Shown piece by piece: positions 1 through 9,387 of a stretch of DNA of 64,000 nucleotides. A program made the translations under genes and the position numbers. Position 1 is the stretch's first letter. Every line of letters starts with the position of its first letter. The notes beneath the pieces are model-generated. The model made no database searches. It had not been told where the DNA came from and saw nothing but the letters and a program-made list of their open reading frames with translations. The DNA is from Cellulosimicrobium sp. ES-005 (GTDB lineage Bacteria; Actinomycetota; Actinomycetes; Actinomycetales; Cellulomonadaceae): positions 3,286,001 through 3,350,000 of the forward strand of contig NZ_CP159290.1 in NCBI RefSeq assembly GCF_040448685.1, given 5' to 3'.

Positions 1-482
1 ACCGTGTGGAAGGTCGTGAGCGTCGTCCCCAGCCCGTAGGCCCGGGCGGCGAGCACGAGGTTCTGCACCGCGCCGTAGATCGAGGCGCCGAGCCGGGGGT
101 CCGTCGAGCCCGCCGCGTTCCGCAGCACCGGTACGACCCACACCGGTGCCTCCTCCAGGTGCAGGGCCAGGTGCTCGACGGCGCGGAAGCCCGCGTCGCT
201 CACGCCCGCGTCGTCGGTCGCGGCTCCGAGGACGGCGTCGCGCCGGTCTCCGTACGCGGCACGCCATCCCTCGCGGTACCACTCGGCGATCTGCGCCTTG
301 GTCGCCGGGTCCCGCACGACGATCCACGCCCACTGCTGGCGGTTGCCCCCGCTGGGGCCGCGGACCGCGGCGTCGAGGATCGCGTCGAGCACGTCGTCCG
401 GCACCGGGTCCGGCGCGAGGTAGCGGCGCGACGGCGTCGAGTGGAGCGCTCGAAGGACGGTCAGATCCTCAGGTGTGGTCAC
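1..482 (-). CDS. Nitroreductase-family FMN oxidoreductase (3' part beyond window)
   Basis: The visible 160 residues read leftward from a GTG at 480-482. They show the nitroreductase N-terminal pattern: an early SRRY segment, GPSGGNRQQWAWIVV near residue 40 (FMN phosphate and ring contacts) and a later GAVQNLVLAARAYGLGTT helix. Family members are NAD(P)H-dependent FMN enzymes that reduce nitro compounds, quinones or, in some subfamilies, halogenated or coenzyme substrates. The substrate cannot be told here. The C-terminus lies off the left edge. It stands apart from the operon to its right, with 156 bp in between. Confidence 0.85.
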   Translation of the reverse strand, partial: MTTPEDLTVLRALHSTPSRRYLAPDPVPDDVLDAILDAAVRGPSGGNRQQWAWIVVRDPATKAQIAEWYREGWRAAYGDRRDAVLGAATDDAGVSDAGFRAVEHLALHLEEAPVWVVPVLRNAAGSTDPRLGASIYGAVQNLVLAARAYGLGTTLTTFHT

Positions 483-638
483 GGTCGCCGAGGGTACGGG
501 CCACCGTCCGGCGCGCTCGCGGGTCCCGGCCGCCGTCTCGCAGGGTGGTCACGCCTGCGGCACGTCCTGGTCCACGGGCGTCGGACGGGGGAGCGGGTGG
601 TCACGGAACGGCTGCCCACCCGCGGGGGCCGGGGCCGC

Positions 639-1682
639 TCACCAGTTCTTGGTGCCGCTCCCGCTGCCGTCTCCCGGGTCGCTGCCGGTCCCGGCCTGGT
701 CGCCGTAGAGGTCGCGGTACTCCTGCTCGAGCCGCTCCTGCTCCTCGCGCGCCTCCGAGCCCTGCTGCTGGAGCTCCTCCTGGCGCTGCTGCTCCTCGCG
801 CTCGGCCTGGCTCTGCTGGCCGTCGCCCTCCGAGCCCTCGCCGCCCGAGGCCTCCGACTGCTCGTCGCCCTCGGAGCCCTCGCCCTCCTGCGTGTCCCCG
901 TCGCCCTCGTTCTCCGGCTGCGAGTCCTGCGCCTGCTGCTGCTTGTCCTGGAGGCGCTGCTGCGCGGCCTCGTTCTGCTCCTCCTGCTCGGGCGTCTGCT
1001 CGGACTCCCCGCAGTCGGGCCAGCCGCGGATCTGCTCGGCCGTCGCGTACTCCTGCTCGGCGTACTCGTACCAGTCCTGAACGTCCTGGCGCAGCTCCTC
1101 CGGGTCGGGCTCCTCGCTCCCGTCGCCGTACGGGTCGAGGACCTCCTCGTCGTACGGCAGCCCCGCGTCGCGGGCGGCGATGGCCTCCTCGACGAGCGCG
1201 AGCTCGGCCGCCTTGCCCTCCGCGTACGCCATGTCGCCGTCGCCCTGGATCTCGTACGCGAGCGACAGGTTCGTCTGGATCATGCAGCGTTCCTCGGGGC
1301 TCTCGTGCTCCGCGAGGTCGTACGCGCGGTCGAGGGACGTGATCGCGTCGTACAGCGCCCACGAGTCCTCGGACCGGGCGAGCGCCGTCCCGTGGTTGTA
1401 GTGCGCCTTCCACGGCTCGACGATGTTGAGGACCCGCTGGATCCCGTAGTAGTCCGCCGCGGTCGTCGCCTCCCCGGCCTCGTAGCGGTCCTTGGCCGTC
1501 GCGGCGATCGGCGCGAGGAGGGCCAGCTTGATCCCGAGGACGACGAGCGCGAGCACGACGGGCAGCGTCCCGACGAGCCACCAGGTGCGCCGGCGCAGCC
1601 GCGCGGCGCGCAGGGCCGCGACACCCGTCGGGCGCGGCTTCCGCCGCCCCGTCGGGGGCGTCGGGGGAGAGGGCCAGGTCAT
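639..1682 (-). CDS. TPR-like membrane protein, last gene of MoxR-VWA operon
   Basis: 347 aa. One transmembrane helix lies near residues 36-58 (WWLVGTLPVVLALVVLG). A soluble part follows whose helices (PWKAHYNHGTALARSEDSW, AITSLDRAYDLAEHESPEE) look like TPR-type repeats, and from about residue 225 to the end it is low-complexity Q/E/G/S-rich. Its ATG overlaps the stop of the VWA gene before it (ATGA), so the two are translationally coupled. TPR proteins close many MoxR-VWA (Bat-like) operons, where they are thought to assemble with the VWA proteins at the membrane. The role here is inferred from that context. Confidence 0.75.
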   Translation of the reverse strand: MTWPSPPTPPTGRRKPRPTGVAALRAARLRRRTWWLVGTLPVVLALVVLGIKLALLAPIAATAKDRYEAGEATTAADYYGIQRVLNIVEPWKAHYNHGTALARSEDSWALYDAITSLDRAYDLAEHESPEERCMIQTNLSLAYEIQGDGDMAYAEGKAAELALVEEAIAARDAGLPYDEEVLDPYGDGSEEPDPEELRQDVQDWYEYAEQEYATAEQIRGWPDCGESEQTPEQEEQNEAAQQRLQDKQQQAQDSQPENEGDGDTQEGEGSEGDEQSEASGGEGSEGDGQQSQAEREEQQRQEELQQQGSEAREEQERLEQEYRDLYGDQAGTGSDPGDGSGSGTKNW

Positions 1683-2863
1683 CGACGCACCTCCACCCGG
1701 TCCGCCGTGGGGGTGCCCGACGGCGACCGGTCGCCGTCGCCGTGCGCGCCCGGTTCCCCAGCGCCCGGGCCGGGCGCGGGTCCGCCGGTCGCCGACGCCC
1801 GGGCCGTCGTCGGGCGCACGAGCGAGCGGCTGGCCGAGCGCGACCAGAACCACGCCTCGAGGCCGAGCAGCGCGACGAGCGCGAGCGCGAACGGCCAGAC
1901 GACGGGGCGGTACGCCGTGACGTCGCGCCGGCCGTCGGCCGCGACCTGCTGCGGGTCGACGCCCGCGACGAGCGACGCCGTCTCCGACGGCTCCTGCCGG
2001 TGCACGTACGGGACGCCGAGCTGGTCCGCGAGCGTGGTGAGCGACTCCTCGTCGAGCACGGACAGCGCCTCCACGGGCTCGCCGTCCTCGCTCGGCTGCG
2101 ACCAGTCGATGATGTACTCCGCCTCCTCGGGCTCGACGTCGGGGTCGTACTCCTTCATCCGGCCGCCCTCGGCGGTGCCGTAGCCGAGCACGGCACCGCC
2201 GTCGACGAGCGGCGCCAGGTCGGCGAACGAGCGCGGCTCGCCCTCCGCCGTCTGCTCGCCGTCGCTGAGGAAGAAGACGAGGCGCACGTTCGCCGGGTGC
2301 TGCTCGGCGGATCCCTGGAGCGCGGAGCGCAGCTCGTCGAGGGGTCGGTCGGTGAGGGAGCCCTGCGAGTACCGCGTGATCTCGCGGTGGAACGTGTCGG
2401 CCCACGACGTGATCGCGCGCGCGTCGGTCGTCAGGGGGAGCTGGCGCGAGGCCTGCGAGTCGAACGAGATGATCGAGTACCGGGCGCCGGGGATCGCCTC
2501 GGTGAGGCTCGTGATGTCGTGCCGCACGCCGTCGAGCCGCTCCTGGCCGCCCTCGGGCCCGTAGTCCTCGGCCGCCATGGACCCGGTGCGGTCGACGACG
2601 AAGAACATGTCGACGTTCGCGACCGACGTGTCGCGGTCCGTCGACGCGACCGACGGCGCGAGCCCGATGATCCCGAGCAGGACCACCGCTCCGGCGCGGC
2701 GCAGCCAGGCCGCGCGCGGCGCGCCCGGGCGCGGGGCGCCGTCGGGCCAGGGGCGCCCCGCCACGACCGCCTGCCACACCGCGAGGCCGAGCAGGGGCAG
2801 GACGAGCAGCGCGAGCGCCCACACGGGCACGAGCGGCTGGAGGGTCAGCCCGGCGAGGTTCAT
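1679..2863 (-). CDS. VWA-domain membrane protein (BatA/BatB-like)
   Basis: 394 aa. Two N-terminal transmembrane helices (residues about 12-32 and 57-70) are followed by a von Willebrand A domain that starts VDMFFVVDRTGSM, with the metal-binding MIDAS triad DxTxS at residues 91-95, and a C-terminal helix near 325-345. VWA proteins coded beside MoxR ATPases act as metal-dependent adaptors in membrane or metallocentre assembly. It lies between the second VWA gene and the TPR-like gene, with overlapping or near-abutting ends. Confident as a family call. The client is unknown. Confidence 0.85.
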   Translation of the reverse strand: MNLAGLTLQPLVPVWALALLVLPLLGLAVWQAVVAGRPWPDGAPRPGAPRAAWLRRAGAVVLLGIIGLAPSVASTDRDTSVANVDMFFVVDRTGSMAAEDYGPEGGQERLDGVRHDITSLTEAIPGARYSIISFDSQASRQLPLTTDARAITSWADTFHREITRYSQGSLTDRPLDELRSALQGSAEQHPANVRLVFFLSDGEQTAEGEPRSFADLAPLVDGGAVLGYGTAEGGRMKEYDPDVEPEEAEYIIDWSQPSEDGEPVEALSVLDEESLTTLADQLGVPYVHRQEPSETASLVAGVDPQQVAADGRRDVTAYRPVVWPFALALVALLGLEAWFWSRSASRSLVRPTTARASATGGPAPGPGAGEPGAHGDGDRSPSGTPTADRVEVRR

Positions 2864-2870
2864 CGGTCCG

Positions 2871-3965
2871 TCACTCCTTCACCCGCCACGCGACCACGAG
2901 CAGCAGCGCGACGCCGAGGACCGCGACGAGGAACCAGCCCGCGGGCCGGTCCGTGACGATCACCTCGGGCGACGCGTCGAGCTCGACGGCCTGCTGCGCG
3001 ACGACGTCGTCCACCATGCCCTGCACCGCGGCCGGGTCGTCGGCGAGGAAGTAGAGCCCGCCGCCGTCCTCGACCGTGCTGCGGTACTCGCTCTCCTCCG
3101 GGGTGCCCTCGTAGCGCTGCGACCCGCCGAAGATCCCGTGCAGCGTGATGTCGCGCGACGCGACGAGGTCGGCGGCCTGGGGGAGCGTGTAGATCGGCTC
3201 GCCCGAGACGTAGTTGTCGGTCGCGAGGATGATCGAGCGCGAGCGCTCCGTGTCCTCCGCGTCGAACTGGAGGGCACAGCTCGCGAGCCCGTCGCCGATG
3301 AGGCTCGCACCGGAGAGGTTCGCCGTCGTCCCGGCGGTGAACTGCGCGTACTCGAGGATCTCCGCGTCGTCCGACCCGCCGGTGTAGTCGAACGTCGACG
3401 GGTCCTTGTCGAGCGCGTCGATGCCGCCCTGGAGCTCCTCCTGCACGAGCGTGTAGTCGTCCGTGAGGGGGAAGACCGTGCGCGACGACGAGTTGAAGAT
3501 CGACAGCGCGATCCGCTCGCCCTCGAAGTTGTCCACGAGCTCCTGGAACACCTTGAGCACGGCGCCGTCGTACTCGATCATCGAGCCCGACACGTCCAGG
3601 CACAGCACGATGTCGCGCGTGCCGAGGCGGTCGACGACGACGTCCGTCTCGACCGGGCGTGCCGCGACGGCGCCCGCCCCGACGACGGCGACGAGCAGCC
3701 CCGCCGCCGTGAGCCCCTGCAGCACGCGGTACCGCCGCACCCACGCGGCGAACGCCGGCACGCGCGCGAGGTAGTCGGAGTTCGCGACCCAGAGCACGTC
3801 GGCGTCGGCGTCACGTCTCCGGCGGTGCCGGGCGAGCCACCAGGCGACCACGCCGGCGGCGAGCACGGCGACGACGAGCACGCCCCACAGCCACGGCCAC
3901 AGGATGGACGCGCCCTGGGGACCGGGCACGACGGCGGTGCTCGTCGCGAGCGCGTGCCTCACCAT
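2871..3965 (-). CDS. VWA-domain membrane protein (second paralogue)
   Basis: 364 aa. A helix near residues 23-43 and another near 84-101 precede a VWA domain with an intact MIDAS motif DVSGS at residues 124-128 (DIVLCLDVSGSM). A C-terminal helix (GWFLVAVLGVALLLVVAW) anchors the other end. The start chosen is the ATG at 3965, which overlaps the stop of the upstream gene by a few bases, as usual in this operon. With the neighbouring VWA protein it forms the two-VWA core typical of MoxR/Bat-type clusters. Confidence 0.85.
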   Translation of the reverse strand: MVRHALATSTAVVPGPQGASILWPWLWGVLVVAVLAAGVVAWWLARHRRRRDADADVLWVANSDYLARVPAFAAWVRRYRVLQGLTAAGLLVAVVGAGAVAARPVETDVVVDRLGTRDIVLCLDVSGSMIEYDGAVLKVFQELVDNFEGERIALSIFNSSSRTVFPLTDDYTLVQEELQGGIDALDKDPSTFDYTGGSDDAEILEYAQFTAGTTANLSGASLIGDGLASCALQFDAEDTERSRSIILATDNYVSGEPIYTLPQAADLVASRDITLHGIFGGSQRYEGTPEESEYRSTVEDGGGLYFLADDPAAVQGMVDDVVAQQAVELDASPEVIVTDRPAGWFLVAVLGVALLLVVAWRVKE

Positions 3966-4462
3966 CCGCGCACCACCGATCGGGCGCGGTCGATCGAGTC
4001 CTCGGCGTCGGTCGCCCGGGCCGCGGGGTCGTTGTCGTGGTCCGCGAACGACGGCCGGTAGTACCGCGCGATGACCTGCGTGAGGCGTCCCGCCTCGCCG
4101 ATCTGCTGGATCTCCGAGAGCGTCATGGACGACGCGTCCTGTCCCAGCCGACCGGTCGCGAAGCCGCGCATCTCGGCCGAGAGCGCGAGGTGCAGCGCGC
4201 GCTCGTCGAGCTCGCCCGCGCGGAAGCGTTCCGCGACGACGTCGAGGCGTCGCTCGTACTCGGCGCGCAGCGAGGCGTACGGGTCGTAGGGGCCGGTGGG
4301 GAGCCGGGGCGCGGGGGGTGGCACGGCCTTCTCCGCCGCGCTCGCGCGCGTCAGCCAGATCACGAGGAACACGACGGCGGCCGCCGCGAGGATCAGCACG
4401 ATCCCCAGGACGGTCCACCACCCCGAGTAGCCCACGGGGTCGACGAGCTCATCGACGGGCAC
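3959..4462 (-). CDS. Small membrane protein of MoxR-VWA operon (DUF4381-like position)
   Basis: 167 aa from a GTG at 4462 preceded by GGGGAGG. A single transmembrane segment (WWTVLGIVLILAAAAVVFLVIWL, residues about 14-36) is followed by a cytoplasmic helical domain. It sits between DUF58 and the VWA genes, the place where small DUF4381-type membrane proteins occur in related clusters. The assignment to that family rests on position and topology, not on a recognised motif. It overlaps the stop of the DUF58 gene. Confidence 0.65.
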   Translation of the reverse strand: MPVDELVDPVGYSGWWTVLGIVLILAAAAVVFLVIWLTRASAAEKAVPPPAPRLPTGPYDPYASLRAEYERRLDVVAERFRAGELDERALHLALSAEMRGFATGRLGQDASSMTLSEIQQIGEAGRLTQVIARYYRPSFADHDNDPAARATDAEDSIDRARSVVRGW

Positions 4463-5351
4463 GCTTCTGCCTCCCCAGGAGCTCGACGAACCGCTGCACG
4501 ACGTCGTCCGACCCCTCGACGAGCACGCCCTCGACCTGGAGCGCGCGCAGGCGCTCCGCGACCTCGGCCCGCCGCGCGGCGAGGGCCTGGGCCGCGGACG
4601 CGGCGAGCGCGGCCCGGCCGCGCAGGAACGCCGGCAGGCGCAGCGTCCCGTCCACGTCCGCGACCTCGCCCGTGGCGTGCGGCCCCGCACCCGCGCCGAC
4701 GGGGGACAGGTCCGCGACCTGGACGACCATGACCTCGTGGCGCACGCGCAACGACCGCAGGAGCTGCTCGTGCTCGGCTCCCGGGCGCGCCTCGTCGGTC
4801 ACGACCACGACCAGCGAGCGGCGCCGGAACGCGGACCGGGCGCGGTCGAGCGGGCGCGCGAGGTCGCTCGCGGGCGCGTCGGGCCGCCACAGGTCCTCCA
4901 CCGTGCGCAGCAGCACCTCGAGGTCCTGCGTGCTCGCGCGGGGCGGGAGCTGGACCAGCCGCCGGGCGTCGCCCGCGACGAGCGCGACACGGTCGCCCCG
5001 GTCGCGCGCGAGGTACGCGACGAGCGCGCAGCAGAAGCTCGCGATCTCCGCCTTGGTCTCGCCGCTCGGGGCGGTCGCGCCCATCGTGCGGCCGGTGTCG
5101 ACCACGAGCACGAGGTTGAGGTTCGACTCGCGCACGAACCGGCGGATGATCGGGAGCCCCGCGCGCGCCGACGACTTCCAGTCGATGTCGCCGACGTCCT
5201 CGCCGGGCGCGTACAGGTGGAGGTCGTCGAAGTCCTGGCCGTGCCCCTTGAAGACCGACCGGTGACGTCCCTCGAGCAGGCCGGACGCCCGGCGCGCGAC
5301 CGGGAGGTCGAGCCGGGCCCGGACCTGGGCGAGACGGGAGACGTCGGGCAC
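4449..5351 (-). CDS. DUF58-domain protein
   Basis: 300 aa. It carries the DUF58 hallmark GEDVGDIDWKSSAR around residue 50-65, then a VWA-like fold (LVLVVDTGRTM, LVVVVTDEARPG). DUF58 proteins are almost always coded beside MoxR ATPases and are believed to bridge the ATPase and the VWA proteins. The GTG at 5351, 32 nt after the moxR stop, is taken as the start. No transmembrane segment is seen. Confidence 0.85.
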   Translation of the reverse strand: MPDVSRLAQVRARLDLPVARRASGLLEGRHRSVFKGHGQDFDDLHLYAPGEDVGDIDWKSSARAGLPIIRRFVRESNLNLVLVVDTGRTMGATAPSGETKAEIASFCCALVAYLARDRGDRVALVAGDARRLVQLPPRASTQDLEVLLRTVEDLWRPDAPASDLARPLDRARSAFRRRSLVVVVTDEARPGAEHEQLLRSLRVRHEVMVVQVADLSPVGAGAGPHATGEVADVDGTLRLPAFLRGRAALAASAAQALAARRAEVAERLRALQVEGVLVEGSDDVVQRFVELLGRQKRARR

Positions 5352-5383
5352 GTGGTGCTCTCTCGAGACGGTGAGGGGGACGC

Positions 5384-6382
5384 TCAGGGCGTGGGGACGG
5401 CGTCGAACACCGCGTCCACGAGCTGCTCCGGCGGCACGTTGTTGGCGAGCGCGTCGAACGTGCGCACCAGGCGGTGCCGCAGCACCGAGTAGCGCACGGC
5501 CTTGATGTCGTCCGGGATGACGTACGCGCGGCCCGCGAGGATCGCGAGCGCCTGGCCCACGCGCATGAGCGCGATGCCGCCGCGCGGCGACGCGCCCACG
5601 CGCACGTGACGGTCGAGCCCGGGGATCGGGCGCGGGCCGGACAGCCGCGTCGTGTTGATGAGGTCGACGACGTACCGCTTGATCGAGTCGTCCACGTACA
5701 CGTCGTCCACGAGGCCGCGCAGGAAGCGGACGTCGTCGAGCGAGATCGGCTGCGCGGTGAGGGGCTGCGTCATCTGCCCGGTCGCGATGCGCTGGAGGAT
5801 CTCGAGCTCCTGCGGCGGCGTCGGGTAGGTGAGCACCTCCTTCATGAGGAAGCGGTCCATCTGGGCCTCGGGCAGCACGTAGGTGCCCTCCTCCTCGATG
5901 GGGTTCTGCGTCGCGAGGACCATGAACGGGTCGGGCAGCGAGAAGTTCTCGCCGCCGATGGACGTCTGCTTCTCCTGCATCGCCTCGAGCATCGCCGACT
6001 GCGTCTTGGCCGAGGAGCGGTTGATCTCGTCGAGCAGCACGACGTTGGCGTGCACCGGGCCGAGCTGGGTCGTGAACTCGCCGGTCGCGTAGTTGAAGAT
6101 CTGCGTGCCGACGATGTCGTTCGGCATGAGGTCCGGCGTGCACTGGATGCGGTGGAACGAGCCGTCGACCGCGGCCGCGAGCGTCTGCGCCGCCGTCGTC
6201 TTGGCGAGCCCCGGCACCGACTCGAGCAGGATGTGGCCGCCCGCGAGGAGGGAGCTGACCAGCGCCGTGCGCAGGGCGTCCTGGCCCACGACGCGCTGGT
6301 CGAAGACCTGGCCGACGCGCTTGAGCAGGTGGCTCGCGCGGTCGAGGTCCTGCGTCGAGATGCTGCCGTGCCCTGCGGCCAT
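5384..6382 (-). CDS. MoxR-family AAA+ ATPase
   Basis: 332 aa. Walker A ESVPGLAKTTAAQ, Walker B VVLLDEINRSSAK, the sensor stretch LATQNPIEEEGTY and the arginine-bearing C-terminal lid are all present, so it should be an active AAA+ chaperone-like ATPase. It is first in the leftward operon, with a good ribosome site (GGAGGAC, 4-7 nt before the ATG at 6382). MoxR proteins insert cofactors or assemble membrane complexes together with VWA partners, and the genes downstream match that set. Confidence 0.92.
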   Translation of the reverse strand: MAAGHGSISTQDLDRASHLLKRVGQVFDQRVVGQDALRTALVSSLLAGGHILLESVPGLAKTTAAQTLAAAVDGSFHRIQCTPDLMPNDIVGTQIFNYATGEFTTQLGPVHANVVLLDEINRSSAKTQSAMLEAMQEKQTSIGGENFSLPDPFMVLATQNPIEEEGTYVLPEAQMDRFLMKEVLTYPTPPQELEILQRIATGQMTQPLTAQPISLDDVRFLRGLVDDVYVDDSIKRYVVDLINTTRLSGPRPIPGLDRHVRVGASPRGGIALMRVGQALAILAGRAYVIPDDIKAVRYSVLRHRLVRTFDALANNVPPEQLVDAVFDAVPTP

Positions 6383-6632
6383 CGATCGTCCTCCGGGTCG
6401 TGCGTGGTCGTGCGGGTGTGGTCCCGTGCGCGGCCGGAGGGGTGTGGACGGTGCGTCGCGAGCCCCCGGCGAACCCGGCCCAGTATGCCAGCGCGGCCCG
6501 CGTCGGACCGGGCGTCGTCCACAGGTCCGGGTGGGGAGAGGTCCCCACCGGGGAGGGCTCGGACCTTCCCCACCGGGGGGCGTCCGCGCGCTCGTCGGGA
6601 ATGTCGGGCGAGCGTCGCGGGGTTGGCCCGGC
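6383..6632. promoter_or_regulatory. Divergent intergenic region between moxR operon and PPOX gene
   Basis: This 250-bp gap must hold the promoters for the leftward MoxR operon and the rightward PPOX-fold gene. It is rich in short inverted G/C blocks (CCCCACCGGGGAGG-type sequence repeated around 6535-6580). No clear -35/-10 pair could be picked out. Confidence 0.35.
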
Positions 6633-7148
6633 ATGAGCCACGACGCCGTCGGGACGACCGACGCCACCGCCACCGCCCTGTCCACCCCCACCGGCACCGC
6701 CCTCGACCGCCTCGGCGAGCCCGCGCTCCTCGCGCTCGTCGCCGCCCGCCGCCAGGGCGTGCTCGCCACGGTCAAGAAGGACGGGCGCCCCCAGCTCTCC
6801 AACGTCCTCTACGCGTGGGACCCCGACGCGGGCGTCGCGCGCGTCTCCGTGACCGCCGACCGTGCCAAGACCCGCAACGCCGCGCGCGACCCGCGCGTCT
6901 CGCTCCAGGTGAGCGCCGAGGACTTCTGGAGCTACGCCGTCGTCGAGGGGGACGCGGAGCTGAGCGCCGTCGCGCTCGACCCGCACGACGACGCCGCCGA
7001 CGAGCTCGTCGAGACGTTCCGCGCCGCCTCCGGGAGCGAGCACCCCGACTGGGAGGAGTTCCGGCGCGCGATGGTCGCCGACCGCCGTCAGGTGCTGCGC
7101 CTGCGCGCGACGCGGGTCTACGGGATGGCGCGGCTGCCGCGACCGTGA
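6633..7148 (+). CDS. PPOX-class (pyridoxamine-oxidase-fold) flavin/F420-dependent protein
   Basis: 171 aa. The split-barrel pattern is clear: LLALVAARRQGVLATVKKDGRPQLSN, then VRVSVTADRAKTRN-type strand and ARDPRVSLQV, typical of actinobacterial PPOX proteins annotated as F420-dependent oxidoreductases or biliverdin reductases. F420 versus FMN use cannot be decided here. It is a single-gene unit read away from the MoxR operon. Confidence 0.8.
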   Translation: MSHDAVGTTDATATALSTPTGTALDRLGEPALLALVAARRQGVLATVKKDGRPQLSNVLYAWDPDAGVARVSVTADRAKTRNAARDPRVSLQVSAEDFWSYAVVEGDAELSAVALDPHDDAADELVETFRAASGSEHPDWEEFRRAMVADRRQVLRLRATRVYGMARLPRP

Positions 7149-7216
7149 GGCGGCCGTGAGAGCGGTCGTCCACAGGCGATGACCGGAGGGGTCCGCGCGC
7201 TCGATACCCTGGTCCG

Positions 7217-9370
7217 GTGACCACGACTGCCCTGCGCCGCGCGCCGTCGGACGCCCGACCCGCGAACCCGTGGTGGCTCGTCCTTGCCGGACCGTTCGCC
7301 GTCGTCGTCGCCGTCATCGCGGTGCTCGCCGCCGGCGCGTTCTCGGCCGCGTTCACCGTCCCCGCCGGCTTCCCCGACCCGGGCGCGCTCGCGCGCCTCG
7401 GCACCCCGGTCGTCACGGTCCTCACCGAGCTCGCCGTCGCGCTGACGCTCGGCTCGCTCGTCCTCGCGGCGTGCGTGCTGCCCGCCGGGACGCCCGTGCG
7501 CAAGGCGCTCGGGGTCGCGGGCGCGTCGGCCGCGACGTGGGCGGTGCTGTCGGTCGCGCAGGTCGTGCTGCGCTACTCCTCGATCTCGAGCACGCCGATC
7601 ACGGGCCCGACGTTCGGCGACCAGCTCGGCCTCTTCGTCTCGCAGGTCAGCCTGGGCCGCAACTACCTCGCGATCATCGTCGTCGCGGCGCTGACGTCCG
7701 CCGCCGCGCTCGCCGTGCGCGGCGCCACGGGAGCCATGTGGACGGCCGCGCTCGCGCTCGTCGCGATCGCGATGCAGGCCAACACGGGCCACGCGGCCGG
7801 CGCCGTGAGCCACGAGCTCGCCGTCTCGTCGATGTTCCTCCACCTGGCCGGAGCGGCGCTCTGGGTCGGTGGCCTGGGGACGCTCGCCGTCGTGCGCGTG
7901 CGCGGCGGGCTGGGGCGTGCGGACTTCGCGGCGTCCGTCGCGCGGTACTCCGCGATCGCGCTGTGGTGCTACGTCGCCGTCGCCGTCTCGGGCATCGCGA
8001 ACGCGAGCATCCGGGTCGACACGCTCGCGGGCCTCACCACCGACTACGGCATCCTCCTGCTCACCAAGCTCGCGCTGCTGCTGGTCCTCGGCGCCGTGGG
8101 CTTCGCGCACCGCGAGCTCGTCGTGCGGCGGCTCTCCGGCCCGACGGCTGTCGCACGGCCGGGTGCCGCCCGCGCGTCGTCGAAGGGCTCGTCGACGGCC
8201 GCTGCCAAGGGCTCGTCGAAGGGCTCGTCGGGCAAGGCAGCGAAGGGGGCGACGTCGTCCGGGGGTGCGAAGGGCGCCGCGGCGGAGGGCACGCGGTGGC
8301 TGTTCTGGCGCCTCGTCGCGGTCGAGCTCGCGATCATGGGCGCGGTGTCCGGCGTCGCCGTCGCGCTCGGGTCGACCGCGCCGCCGGTGCCGCAGGAGGA
8401 GCCGCTCGACACCTCCGCCGCGTACCAGGTGACCGGGCACGCGCTGCCGCCGGAGCCGACGCTCGCGCGCTGGTTCACCGAGTGGCGCTGGGACCTGCTG
8501 CCCGCGTTCGCGTGCGTCGCGGCGCTCGTCGTCTACCTGCGGTGGGTGCGCCGCCTCGCGAAGCGCGGCGACTTCTGGTCGGTGGGCCGCACGGTCTCGT
8601 GGTGCGTCGGCATCCTCGTCCTCTTCTGGGTGACGTCGGGCGGGCCGGCGATGTACGGGCACGTGCTGTTCAGCGCGCACATGGTCCAGCACATGATCCT
8701 CGCGATGGTCGTGCCGATCTTCCTCGTGCTCGCGGCGCCCGTGACGCTGCTCCTGCGGGCGGTGCCGCCGCGCAAGGACGGGTCGCGCGGCCCGCGCGAG
8801 TGGGTGCTCGCCATCGTGACGTCGCGCGTGGGCCAGTTCTTCGCGAACCCGATCGTCGCCGCCGTGAACTTCGCCGGCTCGATGATCGTCTTCTACTACA
8901 CGCCCGCGTTCGAGTACGCCCTGACGACGTACGCCGGGCACCTCGCGATGCTCGCGCACTTCACGCTCGCGGGGTACCTGTTCGCCAACGCGCTCGTCGG
9001 GATCGACCCCGGTCCGCACCGCCCGCCCTACCCGCAGCGCCTGCTCCTGCTCTTCGCGACCATGGCGTTCCACGCGTTCTTCGGCGTCGCGCTGACGTCG
9101 GGCGAGGTGCTGCTCGTGCCCGAGTGGTTCGGTCTGCTCGGCCGCGAGTGGGGCCCGAGCGCGATCGCCGACCAGCAGCGTGGCGGCGGCGTGGCGTGGG
9201 GCATCGGCGAGCTCCCGACGCTCATCCTCGCCATCGTCGTCGCGGTCATGTGGACGCGCTCCGACGAGCGCGAGGCCAAGCGTCGGGACCGCCAGGCCGA
9301 CCGCGACGGCGACGCCGAGCTCCAGGAGTACAACGCGATGCTCGCGGAGATGTCGAAGCGCGACGACTGA
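7217..9370 (+). CDS. CopD-CtaG fusion: copper resistance D domain / cytochrome c oxidase assembly domain
   Basis: 717 aa with many transmembrane helices. The first half resembles CopD/YcnJ inner-membrane copper import proteins (NTGHAAGAVSHELAVSSMFLHL with conserved histidines). After a low-complexity linker rich in K/S/G/A (residues about 318-360), the second half is a caa3 oxidase assembly (CtaG) domain (MYGHVLFSAHMVQHMILAM). Such fusions are common in Actinobacteria and are thought to supply copper to the terminal oxidase. GTG start at 7217. It ends just before a long palindromic repeat. Confidence 0.88.
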   Translation: MTTTALRRAPSDARPANPWWLVLAGPFAVVVAVIAVLAAGAFSAAFTVPAGFPDPGALARLGTPVVTVLTELAVALTLGSLVLAACVLPAGTPVRKALGVAGASAATWAVLSVAQVVLRYSSISSTPITGPTFGDQLGLFVSQVSLGRNYLAIIVVAALTSAAALAVRGATGAMWTAALALVAIAMQANTGHAAGAVSHELAVSSMFLHLAGAALWVGGLGTLAVVRVRGGLGRADFAASVARYSAIALWCYVAVAVSGIANASIRVDTLAGLTTDYGILLLTKLALLLVLGAVGFAHRELVVRRLSGPTAVARPGAARASSKGSSTAAAKGSSKGSSGKAAKGATSSGGAKGAAAEGTRWLFWRLVAVELAIMGAVSGVAVALGSTAPPVPQEEPLDTSAAYQVTGHALPPEPTLARWFTEWRWDLLPAFACVAALVVYLRWVRRLAKRGDFWSVGRTVSWCVGILVLFWVTSGGPAMYGHVLFSAHMVQHMILAMVVPIFLVLAAPVTLLLRAVPPRKDGSRGPREWVLAIVTSRVGQFFANPIVAAVNFAGSMIVFYYTPAFEYALTTYAGHLAMLAHFTLAGYLFANALVGIDPGPHRPPYPQRLLLLFATMAFHAFFGVALTSGEVLLVPEWFGLLGREWGPSAIADQQRGGGVAWGIGELPTLILAIVVAVMWTRSDEREAKRRDRQADRDGDAELQEYNAMLAEMSKRDD

Positions 9371-9387
9371 CCCCACCCCCTACCCGC

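Noticed and set aside
6-2183. Long plus-strand open frame opposite the nitroreductase and VWA genes
   Set aside because: It is the complement of real minus-strand genes, with R/L-rich composition typical of shadow frames in high-GC DNA.
4449-7043. An 864-residue minus frame ending in the DUF58 gene
   Set aside because: Only the last 300 residues are the DUF58 protein. The upstream part is a shadow of moxR and of the plus-strand PPOX gene.
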